35,577 nt of DNA. Source: Candidatus Blautia intestinavium. GTDB lineage: Bacteria > Bacillota > Clostridia > Lachnospirales > Lachnospiraceae. The stretch lies in the NCBI GenBank assembly GCA_019113745.1, contig DXGV01000012.1:1-35577 (forward strand), in the 5' to 3' direction. Positions within the stretch are counted from its first letter, which is position 1. Each line of letters starts with the position of its first letter. The notes under the pieces were generated by a model, which saw only the letters and a list, made by a program, of their open reading frames with translations, did not search any database and was not told the DNA's origin. Positions 23,402 through 34,163 of this stretch are shown piece after piece. The position numbers were made by a program, and so were the translations under genes.

Positions 23402-24355
23402 TCAGTCTTTTCTCGCAGTTACGGATACCCATTCTCCCTGGCGGGTAACCTCCACCAGAGTCAGCCCTGCTGCCCTGACTGCGTCTGTCACGACCTCTTC
23501 CTTTACATCCAGGATTCCGGAGGTGATATAATAAGCCCCTTTTTTCATCTGATGTACGATCACCGGGGTAAGGGGAACCAGCACGTCCGCCAGGATATTA
23601 GCTGTGACAATATCGTATTTCTCATATCCTACCTGATCCTGTACTTCTCTGTCGTCAATGATATTTCCGATGAGCATATCAAAATCTCCATCAGAAATAT
23701 TGTTGGCTTCTTTATTTTCCGCAACAGCCGGCACCGCGCATGGGTCCAGATCTGTTCCGGTTACATGGGCGGCTCCCAGTTTAAGAGCCACGATTCCCAG
23801 AATCCCGCTTCCGGTTCCCACATCCAGGACCTCTGCTCCTTTTTTCACATACTTTTTAAGCTGACGTATCACAAGCTGCGTAGTCTCGTGCATTCCTGTT
23901 CCGAAGGCGGTTCCGGGATCGATATGAAGGATCATTTTGTCCTCATCCTCCGCCTTTACTTCCTCCCAGGAAGGTACGATCAGGATATCGTCCACATAAA
24001 ACTGATGGAAATATTCTTTCCAGTTATTGATCCAGTCCTTATCCTCTGTCCAGGACTCTTCAATGCTTCCATCGCCGATGTCTGTAAAGGATCGCAGCTC
24101 CTCCAGAGCGTTCTTTACGTTTTTCAGGATATTCTTTCTGTCGGCGTCTTCTTCCAGATAAAAACTGAGATAGGCGATCCCGTCGTCCGCTGGGCCTTCC
24201 GGCATGATATCCACGAACATCTGCGCCTTGTCCTCCTCTGTCAGGGGCTGTCTGTCCTGAATTTCCACACCCTCCACGCCTACATCGGCCAGGGCGCTGA
24301 TCACCAGATCTTCCGCGTCTGTTTTCGTCTTGATCGTAAAACGGTTCCACTTCAT
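23402..24355 (-). CDS. prmA: Ribosomal protein L11 methyltransferase
   Basis: 317 residues. Methylates lysines of ribosomal protein L11. N-terminal L11-recognition domain (residues 1-130, with DWINNWKEYFHQFYV), then the class I SAM domain: FGTGMHETTQLVIRQL, VLDVGTGSGILGIVALKLGA, and the catalytic-loop ANILADVLVPLTP. ATG with AGGAGGAGG upstream. It lies downstream of the dnaJ terminator and leads prmA-rsmE-desulfurase-thiI. Confidence 0.94.
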   Translation of the reverse strand: MKWNRFTIKTKTDAEDLVISALADVGVEGVEIQDRQPLTEEDKAQMFVDIMPEGPADDGIAYLSFYLEEDADRKNILKNVKNALEELRSFTDIGDGSIEESWTEDKDWINNWKEYFHQFYVDDILIVPSWEEVKAEDEDKMILHIDPGTAFGTGMHETTQLVIRQLKKYVKKGAEVLDVGTGSGILGIVALKLGAAHVTGTDLDPCAVPAVAENKEANNISDGDFDMLIGNIIDDREVQDQVGYEKYDIVTANILADVLVPLTPVIVHQMKKGAYYITSGILDVKEEVVTDAVRAAGLTLVEVTRQGEWVSVTARKD

Positions 24356-24435
24356 ATTTTCCTCCTCCTGACAGCCTTTGCCGTCCGGGTAAATTTCTGT
24401 TTTCAGGCTTTATCCCTTATCATACATGAAAGCCG

Positions 24436-24465
24436 AAAAAAAGAAAAGAGGGAATCCCTCTTTTC
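24436..24465 (-). terminator. Terminator of the heat-shock operon
   Basis: Minus strand: GAAAAGAGGG, loop of 3, CCCTCTTTTC, followed by seven T (24436-24442), 27 nt after the dnaJ stop codon. A strong intrinsic terminator. Confidence 0.9.
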
Positions 24466-24491
24466 CTGAAAACTTTCTTATATTTCCGGCC

Positions 24492-25676
24492 TTACTCTTC
24501 AAAAGCTTCTTTCACTTTATCCATAAAGCTCTTTTTCTTCTTTCCGGTTTTCTCCGGTCCGTTTCCTTTTTCCCCGCCGGACGGCCTGTTTCCGCAGGCT
24601 GCGTCAAAGCGGCGGAGCGCTTCCTTTGCCTCTTCGCTGAGTTTCGTAGGAACCTGAACGACCAACGTCACATAATGGTCTCCACGGATGTTCCTGTTTC
24701 TCAAAGAAGGAACGCCTTTTCCTTTCAGCCGGATGCGGGTATCTGTCTGGGTACCAGGCTTCACTTCGTAAGCCACTTCACCGTCCACCGTATTGATACG
24801 CACTTCGCCGCCGAGAGCAGCCTGGGCATAAGTGATGGGCGCTGTGGAAAAAATGTTCATATCCTGTCTCTGGAAGATCGGATGGCGGGCGATATTTACC
24901 TCTACCAGCAGATCGCCTCTCGGACCGCCGTTCGTTCCCGGTTCGCCTTTTTCACGGATACGGATACTCTGACCGTTATCAATACCTGCCGGAATGGAAA
25001 CCTGGATCTTCTTTCTGGAAGAAGTATAGCCGGTGCCGCGGCAGGAACTGCATTTCTCTTTGATCACTTTTCCTGTTCCGCCGCATTCCGGACAGGTCTG
25101 TACGTTCCGGACCATGCCGAACATAGACTGCTGGGTATATACGATCTGACCTTCGCCATGACATTTCGGACAGGTTACCGGCTCTGTGCCCGGCTTTGCC
25201 CCTGTTCCGTGACAGGCGGTACACTCATCCTTCAGGACAATATCCAGCTCCTTCTCGCAGCCAAATACAGCCTCCTCAAAGGTAATGTTTACCCTTGCCC
25301 GGAGATTTGCTCCCCTCATTGGGCCGTTATTGGCGCGTCTCCTGCTTCCGCCGCCAAACAGATCACCGAAAATATCGCCGAAGATATCGCTCATATCCGC
25401 GCTGTTGAAGTCGAAACCGCCGAAGCCGCCGGCTCCGCCTCCTCCGTTTTCAAATGCAGCATGGCCGAACTGGTCGTACTGCTTTCTCTTTTCTGGATCG
25501 CTGAGGACAGTATACGCTTCCGTAGCCTCTTTAAATTTTGCCTCTGCATTTTTATCACCCGGATTTACATCCGGGTGATATTTCTTGGCCAATTTCCGAT
25601 ATGCTTTTTTCAGTTCTGCGTCGCTGGCGTTTTTTGCAACTCCCAGGACTTCATAGTAATCTCTTTTATCAGCCAT
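24492..25676 (-). CDS. dnaJ: Chaperone protein DnaJ
   Basis: 394 residues. Hsp40 co-chaperone that stimulates the DnaK ATPase and delivers substrates. J-domain at residues 1-70 with the HPD motif ([10 protein letters not shown]), Gly/Phe-rich linker with a duplicated [13 protein letters not shown], four zinc-finger repeats ([39 protein letters not shown]), then the two beta substrate domains. Type I DnaJ, full length, with a charged lysine-rich tail ([16 protein letters not shown]). It lies 25 nt downstream of dnaK. Confidence 0.97.
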   Translation of the reverse strand: MADKRDYYEVLGVAKNASDAELKKAYRKLAKKYHPDVNPGDKNAEAKFKEATEAYTVLSDPEKRKQYDQFGHAAFENGGGGAGGFGGFDFNSADMSDIFGDIFGDLFGGGSRRRANNGPMRGANLRARVNITFEEAVFGCEKELDIVLKDECTACHGTGAKPGTEPVTCPKCHGEGQIVYTQQSMFGMVRNVQTCPECGGTGKVIKEKCSSCRGTGYTSSRKKIQVSIPAGIDNGQSIRIREKGEPGTNGGPRGDLLVEVNIARHPIFQRQDMNIFSTAPITYAQAALGGEVRINTVDGEVAYEVKPGTQTDTRIRLKGKGVPSLRNRNIRGDHYVTLVVQVPTKLSEEAKEALRRFDAACGNRPSGGEKGNGPEKTGKKKKSFMDKVKEAFEE

Positions 25677-25701
25677 GTTATCTCTTTCCTATGCTTTCTT
25701 C

Positions 25702-27736
<2,035 letters not shown>

Positions 27737-28384
27737 TCAGTTTGCAACTTTTACCATACTGTGACGGACTACAAATCCTTTATAGGTGTATCCCTTCTGG
27801 AGCTCTTCCACAACCATGTTCTCTCCGGCGTTTTCATCCTCCACATGCATCACTGCATTGTGGAAGTCCGGATTGAACTCTTTTCCAACGGCTTCGATCG
27901 CTTCCACGCCCAGCCCCTCCAGAGTGGTGAGAAGCTGTTTGTAGATCATCTGCATACCGTCCGCGAAAGCGTCTCCTTCCGGCGCCTGGGCCAGTCCGCG
28001 CTCAAAATTGTCTACCACAGGCAGGATCTTTTCAATAATCTCTCTTGCGCCTATGATGTACATGCTGGACTTTTCCTTTTCTGTACGCTTGCGGTAATTA
28101 TCAAATTCCGCCATACTGCGCTTCAGTCTGTCGGTCAGATCCTCCACCTGCTGTTCCAGTTTATCTTTTTTCTTTTTTCCAAAGAAAGAGGTTTTGCTCT
28201 TTCCCTCTTTCGCATCTTCCTCAGGAGTATCCTTCTGAGGCTTTTCCGCCTCTTCCTTCTGTTCCGGCTCTTTTGCCGCTGTTTCCGGAGAACCTTCTGA
28301 CGGTTCTTTCACAGCTTCGCTTTCAAGAGCCTCTTTTCCGGCTTCCTCCTGCACTTCAGATGTCTTCTTGTTTTCTTCTGACAC
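27737..28384 (-). CDS. grpE: Nucleotide exchange factor GrpE
   Basis: 215 residues. Releases ADP from DnaK. The N-terminal 70 residues are an acidic, disordered Glu/Lys-rich region, followed by the long dimer helix (KDKLEQQVEDLTDRLKRSMA), the core AEFDNYRKRTEKEK, and the beta domain with GVEAIEAVGKEFNPDFHNAV, then YTYKGFVVRHSMVKVAN at the end. The start codon is GTG 28382-28384 with an AGGTGG-type site about 10 nt upstream and no better in-frame start. It lies 28 nt after hrcA. Confidence 0.95.
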   Translation of the reverse strand: MSEENKKTSEVQEEAGKEALESEAVKEPSEGSPETAAKEPEQKEEAEKPQKDTPEEDAKEGKSKTSFFGKKKKDKLEQQVEDLTDRLKRSMAEFDNYRKRTEKEKSSMYIIGAREIIEKILPVVDNFERGLAQAPEGDAFADGMQMIYKQLLTTLEGLGVEAIEAVGKEFNPDFHNAVMHVEDENAGENMVVEELQKGYTYKGFVVRHSMVKVAN

Positions 28385-28412
28385 GTGCTCTCTTCCACCT
28401 TTCTATATCTAC

Positions 28413-29471
28413 CTATTGGCTGTCTTCCTTCTTCTTTTTTCTTCCAAATACCTGATCCAGTTCGTCTTTGAGGGTTTTCAGATTATCCACCACATTCTCG
28501 TAATCCATCCGCTTCGGACCTACGATACCGATGGTTCCGTGCATTCCCTCTCCCAGTTCATAGGTGGCAGTCACAACGCTACAGTCCTTCATGGTGTCGA
28601 TCGGGAGTTCGTCTCCGATATAAACCTGAACGCCTGTGTTATCTGTATCCGCCATCCGCTCCTTTACAAAGTCCGCCAGTTGCTGCTTTTCCTCAAAAGC
28701 GGAAATCAGCTCCGTAGCCTTTGTCTTATCGGAAAGCTCAGGATATTTGAAAAAGTTTGTCGCTCCTGAAGTATAAATCTCCAGATCGTCCTCGTCTACC
28801 TGGATAGTCGCGGCCACTGCGTCAAGCACTCTCGCTACCAGTCCGCTGTGGATACCTGCCTGCTCCTTCAGTCTTGCGATCATTCCCAGGTTAATGTCCT
28901 GAATGGGAAGACCATTCAGATTCGTATTCAACAGAAGATTCAGTTTCAGGATCGTTTCGTCATCCATCTCCTCGTCAAGATCTATGATCTGGTTACGGAT
29001 GACGTTTCCCTCACAGACCACTACCGCCACAAGCTGCAGCTCATTGACTCTGGAAAGCTGTATGAACTTCAGACGGCTTCCGCTGTACTGGGGCACGGAA
29101 ATCATAGCCGCGTAATTAGTGTTCGAGGCAAGTACCCGCGCTACTTTCTTGAGTACTTTTTCCATCTTGTCGGTCTTCTCGATCATCAGATTACGGATTT
29201 CCTGTATTTCCGCTTCCTTTTCCTGCATCAGCTCATCTACATACAGACGGTATCCTTTATCGGAAGGAATCCTTCCTGCCGACGTATGGGGCTGTATGAT
29301 GTAGCCAAGGTCTGTCAGGTCTGACATTTCATTCCGGATGGTGGCTGAGCTGACATTCAGGTCTGTGTACTTGGAAATTGTTCTGGAACCTACCGGCTCG
29401 CCTGTTTCCATATAGGTTTTGATGATCGCTTTCAGTATCTTTCTCTTGCGGTCGCTCAATCCTTCTTCCAC
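28413..29471 (-). CDS. hrcA: Heat-inducible transcription repressor HrcA
   Basis: 352 residues from GTG 29469-29471 with AAAGGAG about 8 nt upstream; a TTG further up lies inside CIRCE and is rejected. HrcA represses class I heat-shock genes by binding CIRCE, helped by GroEL. N-terminal winged helix (ERKILKAIIKTYME-like, PVGSRTISKYTDLNVSSATI, RNEMSDLTDLGYI), the typical SAGRIPSDKGYRLYVDEL, a GAF-like core and a C-terminal dimer region (LGEGMHGTIGIVGPKRMDY). First gene of hrcA-grpE-dnaK-dnaJ. Confidence 0.95.
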   Translation of the reverse strand: MEEGLSDRKRKILKAIIKTYMETGEPVGSRTISKYTDLNVSSATIRNEMSDLTDLGYIIQPHTSAGRIPSDKGYRLYVDELMQEKEAEIQEIRNLMIEKTDKMEKVLKKVARVLASNTNYAAMISVPQYSGSRLKFIQLSRVNELQLVAVVVCEGNVIRNQIIDLDEEMDDETILKLNLLLNTNLNGLPIQDINLGMIARLKEQAGIHSGLVARVLDAVAATIQVDEDDLEIYTSGATNFFKYPELSDKTKATELISAFEEKQQLADFVKERMADTDNTGVQVYIGDELPIDTMKDCSVVTATYELGEGMHGTIGIVGPKRMDYENVVDNLKTLKDELDQVFGRKKKKEDSQ

Positions 29472-29499
29472 ATTCTCAGCTCCTTTCCGCTTTTGTCTG

Positions 29500-29526
29500 T
29501 TAGCACTCGTCAATTAAGAGTGCTAA
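29500..29526. promoter_or_regulatory. CIRCE operator
   Basis: A perfect TTAGCACTC-N9-GAGTGCTAA inverted repeat, the HrcA binding site, lies between the hrcA promoter and start codon. It indicates autoregulation of the whole heat-shock operon. Confidence 0.98.
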
Positions 29527-29539
29527 CATTTACATTGTT

Positions 29540-29568
29540 AAGATAGCACCGTTGTAAACATTTGTCAA
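29540..29568 (-). promoter_or_regulatory. Sigma-A promoter of the hrcA operon
   Basis: Minus strand: consensus -35 TTGACA (29563-29568), 17-nt spacer and -10 TATCTT (29540-29545). Transcription would start just before CIRCE, so bound HrcA blocks it. Confidence 0.85.
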
Positions 29569-29634
29569 CATTATTTGTAAAAATTTTTTTGAAAAAACTG
29601 TGACTGATTGACAGCACATATAATATAGGATAAG

Positions 29635-29683
29635 AAAGGAGGAGTTTTCCCGAAAGCGTACTTTCCGGGAAAACTCCTCCTTT
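29635..29683 (-). terminator. Very strong hairpin terminating the thiamine operon
   Basis: AAAGGAGGAGTTTTCCCG (29635-29652) pairs perfectly with CGGGAAAACTCCTCCTTT (29666-29683), and inner GAAAG/CTTTC pairs close the loop on CGTA. It begins 4 nt after the thiE stop. The following U-tract is short and broken on the minus strand (TTTCTTAT). Confidence 0.75.
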
Positions 29684-29686
29684 CTC

Positions 29687-30268
29687 TCAGGGTTCACAGG
29701 TCATAGCCTCTGACATAATACATACTCCCATGGCTCCGACGGCCAGGGTTTTTTCTATCTGTACCTGATCCAGACGGATCCCGCCGATGGCGTAAACTGG
29801 AAGAGAAACAGCCTGACAGACTTCCTTCAGAAACTTCACCCCTCTGGGTGGAAGATCTTTCTTGCATTCCGTGGCATAAATATGGCCGGCGATCAGGTAA
29901 TCCGCCCCTAAAGCCGCCGCTTCTTCAGCCTCCTGTACGCTGTGTACCGAGCAGCCAACCGCTATTTTCCCCAAGTCCTCTGTTCCTGTACTGCGCAGTA
30001 CAGGAAGAGGAAGATGCAGGCCGGCGGCCTCTGTTTTTACCGCCGCCTCCCTGTAGGTATGGCAGTAAAAAGGCACCTGATATCTATCGCAGATTTCTTT
30101 TACCTTTCCGGCCAGCCGGGTATAGGCTTCCTGTTCCAGATCTTTTTCTCTTAACAGAATCCTCTCCGGTCTTTTCTTACACAGGCTCTCGATCTGTTCC
30201 AAAAAGGGGCGTACAGACAATTTCCGGTTTGTCACAACTGTAATCCGGGGCCAGAGATCTTTTTCCAT
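29687..30268 (-). CDS. thiE: Thiamine phosphate synthase / TenI-like protein
   Basis: 193 residues from ATG 30266-30268 (GGGGGAA upstream). ThiE/TenI TIM barrel: ITVVTNRKLS, ILLREKDLEQEAYTRLAGKV, VPFYCHTYREAAVKTEAAGL, HLPLP, GCSVHSVQEAEEAAALGADY, IAGHIYATECKKDLPPRG, YAIGGIRLDQV. The last gene of thiSFGHE suggests ThiE. However the usual substrate-binding NDRxDLA block is replaced by CHTYREAAV, which leans towards the TenI thiazole tautomerase side or an atypical ThiE. The sequence alone does not decide between them. Confidence 0.8.
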   Translation of the reverse strand: MEKDLWPRITVVTNRKLSVRPFLEQIESLCKKRPERILLREKDLEQEAYTRLAGKVKEICDRYQVPFYCHTYREAAVKTEAAGLHLPLPVLRSTGTEDLGKIAVGCSVHSVQEAEEAAALGADYLIAGHIYATECKKDLPPRGVKFLKEVCQAVSLPVYAIGGIRLDQVQIEKTLAVGAMGVCIMSEAMTCEP

Positions 30269-30284
30269 TATTCCCCCTTCTTTC

Positions 30285-31505
30285 TTACACATAAACATAC
30301 TCCGCCATCACTGGCTGAAGATCTTCTTCCAGCAGGCTGTCATAGACCTCCCGGACGGACCGTTCGTCCGAGATCTCAAACTGAGCGTCTCCCTTATCCT
30401 CCAGCTCTTCTACATGCTCTCCGATACCGGTGCTCACGCCGGCAGAAATCTTGGTGGCGGCGATCTTCACCAGGTTATCCCTTACCCTGGCGCACTCTCG
30501 TGTAGAAATGGTGATTCCTGCAAAAGGCATAAACAGGCGGTAAGCGCAAACCACCTGGAGAAGCTGGGCCTCGTGAACGTCCATAGGATTGATCTTATCG
30601 TTGTTAATAATAGGACGGAGCCTGGGACAGGAGAAGGAAATCTCTGCCTGGGGATATTTTTTCTGTAGATACCAGGCATGCATACCTGTGGCAAAGGCGT
30701 CTTTACGAAAATCGTCCAGTCCCAGAAGGGCGCCGAAAGCCACGCCCCGCATACCTCCCATAAGAGCTCTTTCCTGGGCGTTGACACGATAGGGGTAGAT
30801 TCTCTTATGGCCTGCCAGATGAAGAGTCTCATACTTGTCTGCATGATATGTCTCCTGAAAAACTGTCACATAGTCTGCTCCGCATTTATGGAGATAGGCG
30901 TACTCATCAGAATTCATAGGATAGACCTCCAGACCGATGACCCGGAAATATTTTCCGGCAATCTTACAGGCCTCTCCGATATATTCCACCGTAGATTTTT
31001 TCCTGCTCTCTCCTGTAAGGATCAGGATTTCCTGAAGGCCGGACTGAGCGATAGCCGCCATTTCCTTATCGATTTCTTCATATGTGAGCTGGGCTCTTTT
31101 GATCCTGTTATGGCAGTTAAACCCGCAGTAGATACAGTAATTTTCACAGTAATTTGCGATATAGATAGGGGTGAACATATAAATGGAATTGCCAAAGTGC
31201 TTTCTGGTCTCCTTCTGGGCGCACTGGGCAATCTCCTCCAGCAGAGGCAGAGCCGCAGGAGAAAGCAGGGCCTTAAAGTCTTCCGGGGTTTTGTAATCAT
31301 GAGCAAGGGCTCTTCTTACATCCGCCTCGGTATACAGACTGTAGTCGTAATTTTTCGCAGCTTCCCGGACTTTGTCCATCACATCGCTTTGGATCACCTC
31401 CATATCCGGCAGATATTTCATAGGATCCGTCCGCTTTCCTTTTTCCAGAAATTCTTTTACTTCTTCATTGATGATACTTTCGTTTACGTGATTTTCCTGA
31501 CTCAT
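30285..31505 (-). CDS. thiH: 2-iminoacetate synthase ThiH
   Basis: 406 residues. Radical SAM enzyme cleaving tyrosine to dehydroglycine and p-cresol, providing the glycine imine for thiazole formation. The cluster motif is IANYCENYCIYCGFNC (CxxxCxxC); further landmarks are LLTGESRKKSTVEYIGEA, VTVFQETYHADKYETLH and FSCPRLRPI. Its presence instead of glycine oxidase ThiO fits an anaerobe. ATG with GGAGGCAGA upstream; 12 nt after thiG. Confidence 0.94.
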   Translation of the reverse strand: MSQENHVNESIINEEVKEFLEKGKRTDPMKYLPDMEVIQSDVMDKVREAAKNYDYSLYTEADVRRALAHDYKTPEDFKALLSPAALPLLEEIAQCAQKETRKHFGNSIYMFTPIYIANYCENYCIYCGFNCHNRIKRAQLTYEEIDKEMAAIAQSGLQEILILTGESRKKSTVEYIGEACKIAGKYFRVIGLEVYPMNSDEYAYLHKCGADYVTVFQETYHADKYETLHLAGHKRIYPYRVNAQERALMGGMRGVAFGALLGLDDFRKDAFATGMHAWYLQKKYPQAEISFSCPRLRPIINNDKINPMDVHEAQLLQVVCAYRLFMPFAGITISTRECARVRDNLVKIAATKISAGVSTGIGEHVEELEDKGDAQFEISDERSVREVYDSLLEEDLQPVMAEYVYV

Positions 31506-31517
31506 GATCTCTGCCTC

Positions 31518-32294
31518 CTAGTCCTGAAGATATCCTGTAAGAGGTGAGGAAGGGCTGGCTCCTTTTTCCATAATTCTTCCCAGTCCTGAAATGTAAGCCT
31601 CTCTTCCTGCTTCTATAGCCTTGCGGAAGGCATCTGCCATAAGAGGCACGTCTCCTGCCGTTGCAATGGCGGTGTTGGCCATCACTGCCGCCGCCCCCAT
31701 TTCCATAGCCTCGCAGGCCTGGGAAGGTCTTCCGATACCGGCGTCTACGATAATCGGCAGATCGATCTCGTCAATGAGGATCTGGATAAATTCCCTGGTA
31801 CACAGGCCTTTATTGGAACCGATGGGCGCTCCCAGAGGCATGATGCAGGCGGCGCCTGCCTGTACCAGATCTCTGGCCACATTCAGATCCGGATACATAT
31901 AGGGCATAACAGTAAAGCCTTCCTTTGCCAGGATTTCTGTAGCTTTTATCGTTTCCTGGTTGTCCGGAAGCAGATATCTGGTATCCCGCATGATCTCGAT
32001 CTTTACCAGGTCGCTGCCGCAGACTTCTCTGGAAAGCCTGGCGATCCGCACGGCTTCTCGGGCGTCTCTGGCCCCGGAAGTATTCGGCAGAAGGCTGACT
32101 CCCCTGGGGATATAATCCAGGATATTGGCGGCGCCTCCTTCGTTTACCCGGCGAAGAGCCAGCGTAATGATCTGGGCCCCGGCCTGCTCTACTGCCGCCT
32201 TTATCAGATCCAGAGAATATTTCCCGGATCCCAGGATAAACCTGGAGGTAAATTCATGGTTCCCAATCTTCCAAGTGTCTTTTGTATAGTTCAT
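31518..32294 (-). CDS. thiG: Thiazole synthase ThiG
   Basis: 258 residues from ATG 32292-32294; the open frame to 32324 overlaps thiF and is rejected. ThiG joins deoxyxylulose phosphate, the glycine imine and ThiS-thiocarboxylate sulfur into the thiazole phosphate. Motifs: [47 protein letters not shown], the Schiff-base lysine in SDLVKIEIM, and [20 protein letters not shown] with MANTAIATA. 10 nt after thiF. Confidence 0.95.
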   Translation of the reverse strand: MNYTKDTWKIGNHEFTSRFILGSGKYSLDLIKAAVEQAGAQIITLALRRVNEGGAANILDYIPRGVSLLPNTSGARDAREAVRIARLSREVCGSDLVKIEIMRDTRYLLPDNQETIKATEILAKEGFTVMPYMYPDLNVARDLVQAGAACIMPLGAPIGSNKGLCTREFIQILIDEIDLPIIVDAGIGRPSQACEAMEMGAAAVMANTAIATAGDVPLMADAFRKAIEAGREAYISGLGRIMEKGASPSSPLTGYLQD

Positions 32295-32304
32295 TTTTCT
32301 TCCC

Positions 32305-32952
32305 TCATTTCTTTTTAGTATCATTCAGTATCAGTTCCAGGATCTGGTTTGCCTCGTGGGCAGCGCACAGGGCCACCCTGGGCGCTGCCAGTCCCTGCCC
32401 TTCCTCAATCCCGGAAGTACTGTCTCCGCAGAGATAGAAATTTCTTCCCACCTGCCTGGTGACGATCGCATTGCTCCTTCCAAAGCCTCCCATTCCGCTG
32501 GCGCATACCAGAGGTTTTTCAGGAAAAAGCTCCAGACAACCGTTAACCAGCATAGCCTTATTTTCCGGCCTGTCAAAAGCTTCGCAGATAATATCTGCCT
32601 TCTGAAAAAGCCGGGGAATATTCTCTTCCGTGACCCGTTCGCAGCTAGTCTTTATATCCAGCCAGGGATTGATCTGAAGAAGCTGCTCCTTCAGGGCTTC
32701 TGTTTTATCCATACCCAGGTGGGAAATAAAATAATGCTGCCGGTTCAGATTGGTCAGATCCACCTTATCGAAGTCAATAAGGTGAAGATGCCCCACTCCT
32801 GCTCTGACCAGAAACACTGACACATGGGAACCCAGTCCTCCAAGACCTGCCACCGCCACCTCCGCATTTCTCAGCTTTTTCACCTCTTCCCCGGTACACC
32901 GGGCAAGAAGGGCATTTTGCAGCTCTTCTCTGCAAGGGATCCTTTTCTCCAT
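32305..32952 (-). CDS. thiF: ThiS adenylyltransferase ThiF (family 2)
   Basis: 215 residues from ATG 32950-32952 (GGAGGAGG upstream). E1-like enzyme that adenylates the C-terminal Gly-Gly of ThiS. Visible are the nucleotide-binding [38 protein letters not shown] and the substrate helix region. The two zinc-binding CxxC pairs of E. coli ThiF are not present; this is the shorter clostridial type. It lies 4 nt after thiS, so the carrier protein and its activator are translated together. Confidence 0.9.
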   Translation of the reverse strand: MEKRIPCREELQNALLARCTGEEVKKLRNAEVAVAGLGGLGSHVSVFLVRAGVGHLHLIDFDKVDLTNLNRQHYFISHLGMDKTEALKEQLLQINPWLDIKTSCERVTEENIPRLFQKADIICEAFDRPENKAMLVNGCLELFPEKPLVCASGMGGFGRSNAIVTRQVGRNFYLCGDSTSGIEEGQGLAAPRVALCAAHEANQILELILNDTKKK

Positions 32953-32956
32953 AAGA

Positions 32957-33151
32957 TCAGCCTCCTCCCACAAAACTGACGATCTCTATCTGATCCTCTT
33001 CCAGAATCTCTTCTGTGGGATAATTTTTCTTCGGAACAATCTTTCCGTTTTTTTCCACAGCAACCCGGTCTGTCCGGTAATTTCCTGCTTTCAGAAGACT
33101 CTCCACTGTCAGACCGGCCTCCCAGGCTGTCTTTTTTCCATTTACGATCAT
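32957..33151 (-). CDS. thiS: Sulfur carrier protein ThiS
   Basis: 64 residues, a beta-grasp ubiquitin-like protein: MIVNGKKTAWEAGLTVESLL, then DRVAVEKNGKIVPKKNYPTE, then QIEIVSFVGGG with the essential C-terminal Gly-Gly that is adenylated by ThiF and thiocarboxylated. ATG with AAAGGAG upstream. First gene of the TPP-regulated operon; its long leader contains the riboswitch and two hairpin terminators. Confidence 0.93.
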   Translation of the reverse strand: MIVNGKKTAWEAGLTVESLLKAGNYRTDRVAVEKNGKIVPKKNYPTEEILEEDQIEIVSFVGGG

Positions 33152-33191
33152 CTTTTTCTCCTTTCCGGAATCATTGTCACCCAGAGAATAA

Positions 33192-33243
33192 AAAAGGGTT
33201 CATAAAGTAATACACCCGTGGTGGTGTACCCCTTCATGAACCC
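33192..33243 (-). terminator. Second leader hairpin terminator before thiS
   Basis: Minus strand: GGGTTCATGAAG pairs with CTTTATGAACCC (one G-U pair) around an inner TACACC/GGTGTA hairpin, followed by TTTTTTATT. It lies between the riboswitch terminator and thiS, about 40 nt before the thiS ATG, and would also block entry into the operon unless it is remodelled or read through. Confidence 0.75.
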
Positions 33244-33335
33244 GTTGGCTCACTCTCAACTGTGATCTGTATTCTGTTTTTATATGGAACCATAGCCCGA
33301 AACCTCTCAGATGTCTGTCCTCTGGGGTATCGCAT

Positions 33336-33367
33336 AAAAAGAAAAAAGAGACGGACGCTGCCATCTC
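33336..33367 (-). terminator. Riboswitch expression-platform terminator
   Basis: Minus strand: GAGATGG, loop CAGCGT, CCGTCTC (33348-33367; one G-U pair), followed by TTTTTTCTTTTT (33336-33347). It directly follows the TPP aptamer, as expected for transcription termination when thiamine pyrophosphate is bound. Confidence 0.88.
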
Positions 33368-33383
33368 CTGAAATCTCGTCTTT

Positions 33384-33465
33384 CTTCCTACGTTGGCATT
33401 ATCCAAATCAGGTTCCCGGGTCGAAGTTCACAACTTCCTCTCAGCCTGTTTACAAGCTCCCCCTG
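33384..33465 (-). ncRNA. TPP riboswitch (THI element)
   Basis: Minus strand shows the conserved aptamer cores: CAGGCTGAGAGGAAG (pyrimidine sensor, CUGAGA), ACCCGGGAACCTGATTTGG and ATAATGCCAACGTAGG (pyrophosphate sensor). P1 is formed by the CAGGGGGAG region and the 3' end. TPP binding should favour the downstream terminator and switch off thiSFGHE. Confidence 0.95.
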
Positions 33466-33478
33466 TTTTTACTTTTTC

Positions 33479-33507
33479 AGTATAAGCTTCCCTCTCCTGT
33501 CTGTCAA
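33479..33507 (-). promoter_or_regulatory. Promoter of the thiamine operon
   Basis: Minus strand: consensus -35 TTGACA (33502-33507), 17-nt spacer and -10 TATACT (33479-33484), placed about 15 nt upstream of the TPP aptamer. Confidence 0.85.
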
Positions 33508-33626
33508 GATAAATTTTTCTACCGGAAATCCGGGAAGAGAAATACTACGATTACTCCGATCCGGGGAAAATAGACGAGGTAGCCGGAGGATTCATCCTAT
33601 ATACTTTTATCGTTATCTTTGCTATA

Positions 33627-34136
33627 ATGTGCCAAAGGCCATCGCTGAGTTGGTATTTGAAGAAGAATTTTTTAATGGCAGCTGATATTGCACGTTACAA
33701 AAAAAGCAAAAGGTGCCTTAAGTGTTTTTTCAAACAAGGGAGTATACAAGGAATTACAGTTAAATCAATAGAAGAATTGAATTTTCTACCTATTTACTTA
33801 AGAAAAAATGGGAAAAAAGTCAATCTACCCATCTTACTTTATAATTATATGGCATTGTTTATTTTAGCTTCTTTATGTAGATACTGTCCGGATAAGTGGA
33901 ATCCATTTGTTTTGAGGGATACTACGGGAGAAAGGCGATTGTTAGTTAAATATATTCATTATTGTGAAAGAGCGATTCCTAATTTTGTTTTAAATGAGAT
34001 ACATGCAAAAAATTATATTTTTGTAACAGATAAGTTGCGGATGGAACAATATAAAGAGAATGATTTAAATTATGATGAAATTCGGAGAATTGCCGAAGAA
34101 ATTATAGAAAGAGAGATGGGCAGTGTACTAAGATAA
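33627..34136 (+). pseudogene. YaaC-like protein remnant (C-terminal part)
   Basis: An open frame of 169 codons without a ribosome site. From about 33770 it resembles the C-terminal half of YaaC-like proteins: LPILLYNYMALFILASLCRY, CPDKWNPFVLRD, and KYIHYCERAIPNFVLNEIHA. YaaC relatives have about 300 or more residues, so the N-terminal half is missing. The first 40 codons look out of frame; another frame upstream reads VPKAIAELVFEEEFFNGS before a stop. Composition is far more AT-rich than the core genes. Probably a truncated, frameshifted accessory gene. Confidence 0.55.
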
Positions 34137-34163
34137 TGAAAAAAACTATACTTTACTTAACAA

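Noticed and set aside
29472-29513. HrcA starting at TTG 29513
   Set aside because: That codon is inside the CIRCE operator; GTG 29469-29471 has a proper ribosome site and gives the usual length.
29610-29660. Plus-strand promoter (TATAAT at 29619-29624) for a small RNA containing the long hairpin
   Set aside because: The only TTGACA is 5 nt from the -10, and no -35 lies at a workable distance.
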